Of a stretch of DNA of 17,997 bases, positions 1 to 6,373 are shown piece after piece. Within the stretch, counting starts at the first letter, position 1. The number at the start of each line of letters is the position of its first letter. A program made the translations under genes and the position numbers. This DNA comes from Candidatus Tectimicrobiota bacterium (GTDB lineage: Bacteria > UBA8248 > JACPRG01): positions 1-17,997 of the forward strand of contig JACPRG010000110.1 in assembly GCA_016190025.1 (NCBI GenBank). The letters are read 5' to 3'. The notes under the pieces are model-generated. The model had not been told where the DNA came from. It saw nothing but the letters and a program-made list of their open reading frames with translations, and ran no database searches.

Positions 1-1104
1 CTCCGGTCCCTGGAGACCCTGATGGCGAGGCTGGGCGACGGGGGGGAGATCGAGGAGTTCTTCCAGAAGCTGACCGCCTGGTCGGCGGATCTGGTGGATG
101 CGCGTAAGGCGTCCCTCTTCCTGTTGGATCGGTCCTCCGGAAACCTGGTCTTGCGGACGGCCCACGGCGACATGCCGGACCTGCAGATCTTCTCTCCTGT
201 GCTTCTCGGGAAGGAGTGGGAGAAGCTCTTGGGGGCGGAGGGCCTTTGTGTGCCGCCGGCGGCGGAGTTGGGGGGACTGGAGAGCGGGCCCTCGGGGGGA
301 TGGCTGGTCGTCCCCCTGGTGATCCGCAACCAGCTTCTCGCGGTCCTCCTGGCGGAGCGCCCGCCGGGGATCCCCTTCCTGAGAGCCGATCTGGAGGCCT
401 TGCTTTCCTATGCCCGGACGGCCGCTTTGGCGCTGGAGAACAACTTCCTCTACCGCCAGATCTTCCAGGGCATGACCGAGACGCTCCAGCTTCTGGTCTC
501 CATCCTGGAGGCGCGGGACCCCGACACGAAAGACCACTCTCTGCGCGTCACGCGCTACGCCCTCATGATGGCCGACCGCCTGGGGTGCAGCCCCGAGGAG
601 CGGGAGATGCTCGACTTCGCCGGGCGCCTGCACGACATCGGAAAGGTCGGCATCCAGGACACGGTCCTGCTCAAGCCGGGCCGCCTGAACGCCGACGAGA
701 TCGAGAACATGAGACAGCATCCCGCCCTTGGCGAACAGATCGTCCGGCCGGTGTGCCTGCTGGCCGGCGAGCGCGCCGTTGTCCGCCATCACCATGAATG
801 GTGGAACGGCGAGGGGTACCCGGACCATCTGTCGGGGCGTGAAATCCCCTTCCTTCCCCGAATCCTCAGCGTGGCCGACGCCTTTGACGCCATGACATCC
901 CACCGGCCCTACCGTCGGGCCCTGAGTCCCCGCCGGGCGATGTCGATCCTGGAGGAGTACGCAGGAGTGCAGTTCGATGGGGATATCGTCCGGGCTTTTC
1001 GGGTGACCGAGGTGGGCGCGATGGCTGCGGCGAACGCGAAACATGGCGGTCAAAGTCTTGACGCTTTCTCGCCGGCCCGTCCGATGTCGGGGCCCGTCCA
1101 CTGA
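1..1104 (+). CDS. GAF / HD-GYP domain cyclic-di-GMP phosphodiesterase (5' end outside window)
   Basis: Predicted to hydrolyse cyclic-di-GMP through an HD-GYP domain. The reading frame is open to base 1, so the gene very likely begins upstream; the first ATG in the window is at 22. Counting from that Met, residues 10-140 look like a GAF-type sensor fold (SLFLLDRSSGNLVLRTAHG near 31-49). Residues 155-330 are HD-GYP: the HD pair with the following lysine is at LHDIGKVG (His204, Asp205), and the HHE...GxGYP signature is at 256-267. A long helix (about 128-165) joins the two. No membrane segment is visible in the part present. The next gene encodes a PilZ protein, so phosphodiesterase and c-di-GMP effector are neighbours, although a sigma-54-like promoter separates them. 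The signal sensed by the GAF domain is unknown. Family call is firm; activity is inferred. Confidence 0.93.
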   Translation, partial: LRSLETLMARLGDGGEIEEFFQKLTAWSADLVDARKASLFLLDRSSGNLVLRTAHGDMPDLQIFSPVLLGKEWEKLLGAEGLCVPPAAELGGLESGPSGGWLVVPLVIRNQLLAVLLAERPPGIPFLRADLEALLSYARTAALALENNFLYRQIFQGMTETLQLLVSILEARDPDTKDHSLRVTRYALMMADRLGCSPEEREMLDFAGRLHDIGKVGIQDTVLLKPGRLNADEIENMRQHPALGEQIVRPVCLLAGERAVVRHHHEWWNGEGYPDHLSGREIPFLPRILSVADAFDAMTSHRPYRRALSPRRAMSILEEYAGVQFDGDIVRAFRVTEVGAMAAANAKHGGQSLDAFSPARPMSGPVH

Positions 1105-1110
1105 AAAGAC

Positions 1111-1126
1111 CCGCCGTTCCGGGCGG
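1111..1126 (+). terminator. weak hairpin after the HD-GYP gene
   Basis: CCGCC (1111-1115) and GGCGG (1122-1126) form a 5-bp stem with a 6-nt loop, 6 bases after the TGA of the HD-GYP gene. No T-run follows, so intrinsic terminator function is doubtful. Confidence 0.2.
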
Positions 1127-1246
1127 AAATGAGAGGCCTGTGAGCCCGGTTCCCCCGGGGCCCGTTTGGGGGCGAGGCGCCGCGGCGTCGCAGCCGGGGA
1201 GGGAAGAGTCGTCCCGCGAAAAGCGCCTCCCGCGCGGATTCACGGG

Positions 1247-1262
1247 TGGCATCCGTTTTGCT
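1247..1262 (+). promoter_or_regulatory. sigma-54 (RpoN) type -24/-12 promoter for the PilZ gene
   Basis: The sequence TGGCATCCGTTTTGCT carries the -24 GG (1248-1249) and -12 GC (1260-1261) with exactly 10 bases between them. It matches the consensus TGGCACG-N4-TTGCW at all but two non-essential positions. Transcription would start near 1273, leaving a leader of about 43 nt before the ATG at 1316. No enhancer-binding activator gene is seen nearby. Seen in sequence; function inferred. Confidence 0.6.
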
Positions 1263-1315
1263 TGCTTTTGACGGCAGAAGGTTGAGCCCCGTTTCGGACC
1301 AAAAGGGAAGCGAAA

Positions 1316-2134
1316 ATGGCAGGAAGGTTCCAGGAAGGGCAAACCGTCGACCTCAGAATTTCAGACGGAGAAGGCGCCCGGGAGTACACCGCGAAGGTCC
1401 TTCGCGTCTCGGGGCCCTCTCTCACCCTGCGCCGGCCGGCGAAGTGGAGCCAGCTGAATGGAGGGGAGTCCCGGATTGGCGTTCGCCCCGAGGGCGGCGG
1501 TCTTTTCACGGAGGCCGAGATTCAGGAAGAATCCGCCCAGGGCTTGGTGAGGGTCCGCTGCGTCAACCCGCCGCAAAACGTTTCCCAGCGCAGAGAGATG
1601 GTCCGCCAGGCCGACGAGCTCCCCATTTGGTTCCGGGCGATCTCCCCCTCGGAGCACAGCCGCAGGAAGGTGCATTTCGAGTTCGATGCGTTCTCTCCTC
1701 CCGTCTCGGGTGGGGGCGCGGGGAAGCGGGCGGCGCAGGAGGGGGGCGGTCCTGATTCGCTGGCTCTCGAGTGTCTTCGGGATATCAGCCACAAGCTGGA
1801 CCGGCTCATCGAGCTCATGATCCAGAGCCGGCAGGAAATTTCCCTGGAGCGCTCGGGAACTGTCCGGGACATCAGCGGCTCCGGCCTGCGGTTTCAGACG
1901 GATCAGTCTGTCGATGCGGGCGCGTTCCTGGAATTCCGGATCCACCTGGTGGGGCGCGGGGTGGGCCCCATACCGGGCCTCGCCGAGGTCAAGCGCGTGG
2001 AGGAATACGTGAGCCTCGAGGGGGAGCGGTACTGGGAGGTCGCCATCCATTTCACCGCCATCTCGGAGCCCAACCGGGACCAGATCGTGGCGCGCATCTT
2101 CCAAAAAGAGCGGGAGCTTCTCAAGCGCCAGTAG
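1316..2134 (+). CDS. PilZ-domain c-di-GMP binding protein with a helical insertion
   Basis: A 272-residue soluble protein, likely a cyclic-di-GMP effector. Residues 1-85 look like a YcgR-type N-terminal beta domain (FQEGQTVDLRI near 5-15). The two PilZ ligand motifs are present: RxxxR at 93-97 (REMVR) and DxSxxG at 185-190 (DISGSG). They are about 90 residues apart, much more than in a minimal PilZ domain. The intervening part holds a Gly-rich, low-complexity stretch (131-147) and an amphipathic helix, ISHKLDRLIELM (157-168), resembling the helix-bearing tetrameric or atypical PilZ subgroup. The C-terminus (239-272) has the usual last strand (EVAIHF) and a final helix. SD-like AAGGGAAG lies 6 bases before the ATG. 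The gene follows an HD-GYP gene and has its own sigma-54-like promoter, which fits motility or surface regulation. The downstream target is unknown. Confidence 0.85.
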   Translation: MAGRFQEGQTVDLRISDGEGAREYTAKVLRVSGPSLTLRRPAKWSQLNGGESRIGVRPEGGGLFTEAEIQEESAQGLVRVRCVNPPQNVSQRREMVRQADELPIWFRAISPSEHSRRKVHFEFDAFSPPVSGGGAGKRAAQEGGGPDSLALECLRDISHKLDRLIELMIQSRQEISLERSGTVRDISGSGLRFQTDQSVDAGAFLEFRIHLVGRGVGPIPGLAEVKRVEEYVSLEGERYWEVAIHFTAISEPNRDQIVARIFQKERELLKRQ

Positions 2135-2327
2135 GCGTCTCTCCGACAGTCTCCACCCCTTCCTCTTTCAAGGGCCCTCCCTTTCCGGGGCGGCCCCCCT
2201 CTCGCTGCACCCGGCCGTGACCCTCGAATCCTTTTCCCCGGATCCTCGGTCTAAATCCATGAAGTGGAAGAAGGAGATGGGCCCATCGGGGCCCGCGGAA
2301 GAAGGAAGGCGAGATCCGGGCAATGCA

Positions 2328-2366
2328 GGGGGGGAGTTGATCCCCCCCGGCCCGCCCCCCGGGCCG
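2328..2366 (+). repeat. two overlapping G/C-run hairpins upstream of the protease gene
   Basis: Seven Gs (2328-2334) and seven Cs (2342-2348) flank the 7-nt loop AGTTGAT. Immediately after, CGGCCCG (2348-2354) and CGGGCCG (2360-2366) flank five Cs. The two stems share base 2348, so they nearly stack. A T-run is absent. They could be a terminator-like element for the PilZ transcript or a structured leader of the protease mRNA. Confidence 0.4.
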
Positions 2367-2484
2367 GGCCTCCGGCGTCCGCCGATGTGAGAGACCGCCG
2401 GCCGCCCATGGGGCGATCCCCGCTTTCTCCTCATCCTTTCCGCCGTGCGGCCGATAAGGGGAGAAAGGGAGGAAATCTCCCTCT

Positions 2485-2490
2485 GGAGGA
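2485..2490 (+). promoter_or_regulatory. ribosome binding site setting the protease start
   Basis: GGAGGA lies 8 bases before the ATG at 2499. This fixes that ATG as the start rather than the in-frame upstream GTG/ATG options, and makes the lipoprotein signal peptide begin at residue 1. Confidence 0.7.
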
Positions 2491-2498
2491 GAGCTCCG

Positions 2499-3344
2499 AT
2501 GAAACGGTTGGCGATCTGGACGGCCATTGCGTGGTTTGTGGTCGGGTGCGCAGGCGTCCAGAGCGCATCCCCGCCGGTCCCATCCCCGCCGTTGCCCTCC
2601 ATGCGCGACGGGCATTATGACAACAACACCTTCCTAGTCAATCCGCAGCGCATGAACCTGGCCCGGATCATCGAGTCCCTGTACCCGCTCCACACAGAGG
2701 TGAAGTTCCGGTTCGGGGAGGAGGGGAAAGTCCTGAACCTGAGCCTGAAGGGAACGGGCGTCGCGCTGTTCGGAAAGTATCTGTTGACGGTGGAGCACGT
2801 CATTTCCGTCGAGAACGCGACCCTCACCACGCCCTTCGGCGAGGTGGCGCTGCGGGCCACGAAGGTGGACGAGCGGACCTACCTGGAGCCCGCGGGCCGG
2901 AGTTACCCGCTGGAGCGGCTGGTGGTCGATAAGAACGTGGACGTGGCCCTTTTCCGCATTCCCGCGGAGATCCACCTGAGGTCTTTCCCGTATCGCATCG
3001 GCAACAGCGACGACCTCCAGGTGGGGAATTTCGTCTATCTCATCGGGAACCCCATGAATTTCGGGATCAACGTCCGCGAGGGGATCGTGAGTTCGCTGAG
3101 GGCGCCCCAGGCCGTCTCCCAGGTGAACTCCGTCGCGGAGAACGCCTTCATGGTCTCCAACGGCCTCAACCCCGGCGACAGCGGGGCGCCGGTCATCGCC
3201 ATCCGGGATGGCGACTACGAGCTGGTGGGACTCTCCCAGGGTTCGTTCACGAGCTCGCAAAGGCTCGGCTGGGTCATCCGGGTGAACACCATCCTGCGCC
3301 GCATCCAGGCTTCGCTGGGGATTCAGCTTGCCGCCCTTCCTTGA
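2499..3344 (+). CDS. trypsin-like serine protease, predicted lipoprotein
   Basis: A 281-residue chymotrypsin-fold protease related to the DegP/HtrA-type peptidase domain but with no PDZ domain. The N-terminus is a type II signal peptide: K2 R3, hydrophobic 4-15, lipobox VVGC with Cys17, then a Ser/Pro-rich tether (21-34). This places it in the cell envelope anchored by lipid. The catalytic triad is visible: His100 (TVEHV), Asp148 (VDVALF) and Ser228 (NPGDSGAPV). The neighbourhood IGNPMNFGINVREGIVSS (182-199) is typical of the HtrA active-site barrel. The start at 2499 is chosen from the SD site and lipobox. It is alone on the plus strand and converges with the glycosyltransferase gene. The substrate is unknown; a PDZ-free, lipid-anchored version suggests a dedicated rather than general quality-control role (inference). 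Confidence 0.88.
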   Translation: MKRLAIWTAIAWFVVGCAGVQSASPPVPSPPLPSMRDGHYDNNTFLVNPQRMNLARIIESLYPLHTEVKFRFGEEGKVLNLSLKGTGVALFGKYLLTVEHVISVENATLTTPFGEVALRATKVDERTYLEPAGRSYPLERLVVDKNVDVALFRIPAEIHLRSFPYRIGNSDDLQVGNFVYLIGNPMNFGINVREGIVSSLRAPQAVSQVNSVAENAFMVSNGLNPGDSGAPVIAIRDGDYELVGLSQGSFTSSQRLGWVIRVNTILRRIQASLGIQLAALP

Positions 3345-3359
3345 CCCTTCTTTCCCTCT

Positions 3360-3419
3360 GGGGGGCTTTCCTCCTGGGTCGCCCCGAGCTTGGCGAAGGG
3401 CTCCCGGGGGAAGCCCCCC
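3360..3419. terminator. large hairpin between convergent genes, with a GAGCTTGGCGAAGG core
   Basis: GGGGGGCTT (3360-3368) is perfectly complementary to AAGCCCCCC (3411-3419). Inside it the stem continues imperfectly (CCTCC/GGGGG, GGG/CCC, GCCC/GGGC) up to the apical loop CGAGCTTGGCGAA. It sits between the convergent protease and glycosyltransferase stop codons and so probably acts as a bidirectional terminator or 3'-end stabiliser. There is no T-run on either side. Confidence 0.55.
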
Positions 3420-3452
3420 GCCAAGGAAATCCCCACCCGGATCGATCTCCCG

Positions 3453-4157
3453 TCACCGGACGTCGGGATAGAGCCGCCGGAGCCTGGAGGGAGGAACGCC
3501 GAGCAGATAGCCCAGGGCGATGGCCCACATCCAAAAGATGGCCCTCCACGCGCCCATCGCCTCCCACCGGCGCGCCGATGTGACAATAGGCGCGTGGAGG
3601 AGTTTCACTCTTCCCGCCTTCCGCATACGGTGCGCAAGGTCTCCGTCTTCGAGGATCTCCATCTCCCGGAAGCCGCCCAGCGCCTCGAAGACGCTCCGGC
3701 GCACGAAGAGCCCCTGGTCTCCGTAGATGACGCCCAGCCAGCGGGCCCTCAGGTTGGACATGAAGGAGATCAGGCGGTAGAGGCCCTTTTGGCGATCGAG
3801 GCGGTGGCGGAAAGCCCCGCCGACGCACCCCGGGTCCGCCAGGGTTTCCCGGATAAGGGGAAACGCCCGCGGGGGGAGCCGCGTGTCCGCGTGGAGGAAG
3901 AGGAGGATCTCTCCCCGGGCGGCCTTCGCCCCGGCGTTCATCTGGCGGGCCCGGCCGCGCGGCGCCGCGAGCACCCGGTGTGGGCGCGCCCGCTCGGGGG
4001 TGCCGTCCCGGCTTCCTCCGTCCACGACGATCACCTCGACGCCGCCGTTCGGGTCGGAGGGGAGAGCCCGGAGGGATTCCTGGAGGATGGACGCCTCGTT
4101 CAGGACGGGGATGATGACGGAGATCGCGGCGGGCGGGGATTCGGGGGGAGCTGGCAT
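3453..4157 (-). CDS. family 2 glycosyltransferase, TIGR04283-type
   Basis: A 234-residue GT-A fold glycosyltransferase. Residues 11-25 (AISVIIPVLNEASIL) are the nucleotide-binding start. Asp46 (VDGGSRDGT) and the HAD motif (89-91 in FLHADTRLP) are expected to bind nucleotide-sugar and metal. YGDQGLFVRR (145-154) and the catalytic-type acid pair Glu170-Asp171 (EDGDLAHRMRK) follow; these are hallmarks of the rSAM/selenodomain-associated transferase 2 (TIGR04283) group, some of which make arsenosugars. A hydrophobic stretch near 203-220 may contact the membrane. The usual radical SAM partner and transferase 1 genes are absent. It lies 62 bp downstream of the LysR gene on the same strand, so it may share its transcript. 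Donor and acceptor are unknown. Confidence 0.85.
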   Translation of the reverse strand: MPAPPESPPAAISVIIPVLNEASILQESLRALPSDPNGGVEVIVVDGGSRDGTPERARPHRVLAAPRGRARQMNAGAKAARGEILLFLHADTRLPPRAFPLIRETLADPGCVGGAFRHRLDRQKGLYRLISFMSNLRARWLGVIYGDQGLFVRRSVFEALGGFREMEILEDGDLAHRMRKAGRVKLLHAPIVTSARRWEAMGAWRAIFWMWAIALGYLLGVPPSRLRRLYPDVR

Positions 4158-4219
4158 CTTCCCGGCGTCCAGGGAGGGGCCGGCTTCCTTTCCGGCCGGC
4201 CGGCGGTGGCCCTCCCGGT

Positions 4220-5110
4220 CTAGGCGTGCTGCTTCAGGATCTCCTGGAAGACCTTGCAGACGGGCGGCTGGTATCTTGACTTGTGCCGGACGATGTAAAG
4301 GTCGCGGCCCAGGTTCACGCCTTCCAGGGGAATTTCTTTCAACAGGCCGGCCCCCAGGTCGCTGGAGACGGCCAGCCGCGAGAGGATGCTAATGCCCATG
4401 CCCGCTTTGACGGCTTCCCGGATGCCCTCGTTGCTGCCCAGCTCCGCGACGGTCGTCAGGTCCTCCGGGCTCAGGCCCAGGGGGGAGAGTCTCTCCATCA
4501 TGATCCGGCGGGTCCCCGACCCCCGCTCTCTTTGCAGAAAGGGTTTCCCTCTCAGCTCTTGCACCGCGACGGCGGACCGGCCGGCCCAGGGATGATCGGG
4601 CGGGACGATGAGAACCAGCTCGTCTCGCGCGAACGCCTCGTAGGCCAGGTGATTGTCCTCCATCTTCGCCCCGACGACCCCCAGGTCCACGAAGCCGTCC
4701 AGCACCATTTGCGAGATGACCTCCGAGTCTTCGATCTTTAAAGAGATCTCCACGTTCGGATGCGCCTGCTTGAACCTTCCCAGGACGTGGGGGAGCAGGT
4801 AGTCGCCCGGGATGCTGCTGGCCCCCAGGCGCAACGGCCCCCGATGGGCCCCCGCGAACTCCTTCATGGCCTCCACGGCCTCCTGGCGCAGCGCGAGGAT
4901 CCGCTGGGCGTAGTCGTACAGGATCTTTCCCGCCTCCGTCAGGACCACCGCCCGACCGAGACGGTCGAACAGGCGGACCCCCAGCTCCTCCTCCATGTTC
5001 TTGATGTGTCCGCTTGCCGTCGGCTGGGTCAGCGAGACGGATTCGGCCGCGCGGGAGAAGCTTTTGAGTTCGGCGATCCTGCAAAAGAGCCTCATCTGAT
5101 GGATGTCCAT
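4220..5110 (-). CDS. LysR-family transcriptional regulator (CysB/CysL or selenium-associated type)
   Basis: A 296-residue LysR regulator of usual length. The N-terminal winged helix-turn-helix covers residues 1-60, with the recognition segment SFSRAAESVSLTQPTASGHI at 17-36 and LGVRLFDR at 43-50. The linker helix runs to about 85. A two-lobed periplasmic-binding-like effector domain starts at GPLRLGASSIPGDYLLP (91-107). It resembles the LysR subgroup annotated as selenium-metabolism-associated in anaerobic bacteria; this is from memory of the family. SD GGAGGGAG lies about 5 bases before the ATG. The gene diverges from the cyclase gene at 5298 across a 187-bp gap. LysR proteins often control the divergent gene, so the cyclase is the first target candidate. 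The co-inducer is unknown. Confidence 0.92.
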   Translation of the reverse strand: MDIHQMRLFCRIAELKSFSRAAESVSLTQPTASGHIKNMEEELGVRLFDRLGRAVVLTEAGKILYDYAQRILALRQEAVEAMKEFAGAHRGPLRLGASSIPGDYLLPHVLGRFKQAHPNVEISLKIEDSEVISQMVLDGFVDLGVVGAKMEDNHLAYEAFARDELVLIVPPDHPWAGRSAVAVQELRGKPFLQRERGSGTRRIMMERLSPLGLSPEDLTTVAELGSNEGIREAVKAGMGISILSRLAVSSDLGAGLLKEIPLEGVNLGRDLYIVRHKSRYQPPVCKVFQEILKQHA

Positions 5111-5151
5111 CGATGCTCCCTCCGCGGGTCCTATCGGGAATTTCGATGTAG

Positions 5152-5178
5152 ATTATATCACCATCCTGATTATTATAT
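5152..5178. promoter_or_regulatory. AT-rich divergent promoter patch between LysR and cyclase genes
   Basis: In an otherwise G+C-rich gap, GATTATAT (5151-5158) and GATTATTATAT (5168-5178) form a 17-bp-offset repeat. On the minus strand they give two exact TATAAT hexamers (5157-5152 and 5177-5172); the nearer one would start LysR transcription about 36 nt before its ATG. On the plus strand TATTAT (5171-5176) is a possible -10 for the cyclase. No convincing -35 box was found, as expected if the promoters need an activator. Confidence 0.4.
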
Positions 5179-5285
5179 GGGGAGAGCCTGAACGACATGG
5201 AAGCGGGCGGCTGCTTCTCTCTCGGCGCCGCCTTTCCCAAGCGATCCCGCGCACCGGAACCGGGGCCCTTCCCACGGAAGGGCCT

Positions 5286-5290
5286 GGAGG
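5286..5290 (+). promoter_or_regulatory. ribosome binding site fixing the cyclase start
   Basis: GGAGG lies 7 bases before the ATG at 5298. The frame is open upstream to 5103, but that extension is not family-like and overlaps the promoter region, so 5298 is the start. Confidence 0.7.
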
Positions 5291-5297
5291 AATCACG

Positions 5298-5918
5298 ATG
5301 GCCCTGATCGATCTGACGCATCCCCTCCACAGCAGGCTTCCCGTCTATTGGCCCTGGCATCCCAAGACGGACCTCTCTCCCTGCGCCTCCTACGAGGAGA
5401 ACAAGTGCCAGGTCCACAAGCTGACGGTGGGGACGCATTCCGGGACGCACATCGACGCCCCCTCTCACTTCTACGCGGGCGCGAAGAACATCGACGAGCT
5501 TCCCCTGGAGCTCTGGGTCGCCGAGGCGCAGGTCGTCGATTTCGCCGGCAAGAAGGCGCGGGAGGAGATCACCCGCGAGGAGATGGAGGCGAAGGACGTG
5601 GAGAGGGGGAAGGTGGTGATCATCCGAACGGGCTGGGGGAAGCATCACGGGCGGGAGGACTACTATCAAACCTATCCCCCCGTCTCCCGGGAAGCGGCGG
5701 CCTATCTGTTGGAGTGCGATGTCCCCTACCTGGCGGCGGACACCCCCTTCAACTGGGCGGTGCACGAGCTGTTCTTGTCGGCGGGAAGGCCGCTCATCAC
5801 GAACCTGAACCGCCTGGATCGGATCACCCGCCCCCGGGTCCGGCTCTACGCCTTTCCCCTTCTGCTGGAGGGAGCGGACGGAGCGCCGGCCCGCGTCATC
5901 GCCGAACAGGCGGACTGA
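5298..5918 (+). CDS. cyclase-family metal-dependent hydrolase (kynurenine formamidase-like)
   Basis: A 206-residue cytoplasmic enzyme of the cyclase family (PF04199), which includes kynurenine formamidase KynB and related amide/lactone hydrolases. The metal-binding signature HSGTHIDAPSH is at 47-57 (His47, His51, Asp53, His57). The second active-site histidine is His156 in AVHELFL. In KynB-type enzymes a glutamate ligand follows that histidine by 12 residues; here the position is Thr168 (PLITNLNRLD), so the usual second-metal ligand seems absent. The start ELIDLTHPL-like sequence (ALIDLTHPLH, 2-11) is normal and the length is typical. It diverges from a LysR gene and converges with yjbQ; no kynurenine pathway genes are near. 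The substrate is unknown. Confidence 0.85.
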   Translation: MALIDLTHPLHSRLPVYWPWHPKTDLSPCASYEENKCQVHKLTVGTHSGTHIDAPSHFYAGAKNIDELPLELWVAEAQVVDFAGKKAREEITREEMEAKDVERGKVVIIRTGWGKHHGREDYYQTYPPVSREAAAYLLECDVPYLAADTPFNWAVHELFLSAGRPLITNLNRLDRITRPRVRLYAFPLLLEGADGAPARVIAEQAD

Positions 5919-5919
5919 C

Positions 5920-5957
5920 GGGCGGCCGCGCGGAGGGCTTCTCCCGCCGGACCGCCC
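5920..5957. terminator. hairpin between the convergent cyclase and YjbQ genes
   Basis: GGGCGG (5920-5925) pairs with CCGCCC (5952-5957), and an inner stem GGAG (5932-5935)/CTCC (5941-5944) encloses GGCTT. The structure fills almost the whole 38-bp gap between two convergent stop codons. No T-run is present, so terminator strength is uncertain. Confidence 0.35.
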
Positions 5958-6373
5958 TATCCCACCACCTGGACCACCACCCTCCGTTTTCTCGGCCGGT
6001 TGTCGAAGTCGAAAAGGACGATCTGCTGCCAAGTCCCCAGCAGGAGCCTTTTGCCTGTGAAGGGGACGGAGAGAGAGGGTCCCAGCAGGGCGGCCCGGAC
6101 GTGCGAGAAGCCGTTGCCGTCCCCCCACCGGGAATCATGGGCGTAGCGAGCCCCCTCCGGGGCCATCCGCTCCAGAGCGGCGCGCAGGTCGGAGAGGACG
6201 CCGGGCTCGAACTCGATGGTCGTCACGCCGGCGGTCGATCCCGGGACGAACACCGTGGCGGTCCCCGTCTCGACGCCCGAGTCCGCGACGCACTGGGCGA
6301 CGCCCTCCGTGATGTCGTGGGGGTCGCCGAAGCCCTTCGTGGAAAAGGTGAATTCGTACGTGCGGGCCGTCAT
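5957..6373 (-). CDS. YjbQ family protein (UPF0047; secondary thiamine-phosphate synthase-type)
   Basis: A 138-residue single-domain protein of the YjbQ/UPF0047 family. Landmarks are the strand TATVFVPGSTAGVTTIE (38-54), the loop RWGDGNGFSHVRAALLGPS (82-100), and the end GKRLLLGTWQQIVLFDFD (107-124). Some family members show weak thiamine-phosphate synthase activity; the true function is unsettled. The loop in many members reads GNxHxH, while here residue 89 is Phe and only His91 remains (from memory; needs an alignment). The ATG overlaps the stop of the upstream phosphatase-homoserine kinase gene by 4 bp (ATGA), so the two should be translationally coupled. It is the last gene of the minus-strand run. 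Confidence 0.9.
   Translation of the reverse strand: MTARTYEFTFSTKGFGDPHDITEGVAQCVADSGVETGTATVFVPGSTAGVTTIEFEPGVLSDLRAALERMAPEGARYAHDSRWGDGNGFSHVRAALLGPSLSVPFTGKRLLLGTWQQIVLFDFDNRPRKRRVVVQVVG

Larger units (their letters stand above)
2135..2498 (+). other. 364-bp intergenic region upstream of the protease gene
   Basis: No convincing small gene is seen here. The region is very G/C-biased and holds two adjacent perfect inverted repeats (2328-2348 and 2348-2366, listed separately) and, at its right end, the protease ribosome binding site. I find no good sigma-70 or sigma-54 match. The reading frame of the protease is open back to 2445, but the SD position and the lipoprotein signal argue that this stretch is untranslated. 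Confidence 0.5.

Noticed and set aside
4389..6128. 579-codon minus-strand ORF spanning the LysR promoter and the cyclase gene
   Set aside because: It overlaps the LysR coding frame and runs antisense to the cyclase. The sequence is Arg/Gly-rich without domain features and crosses a clear divergent promoter.
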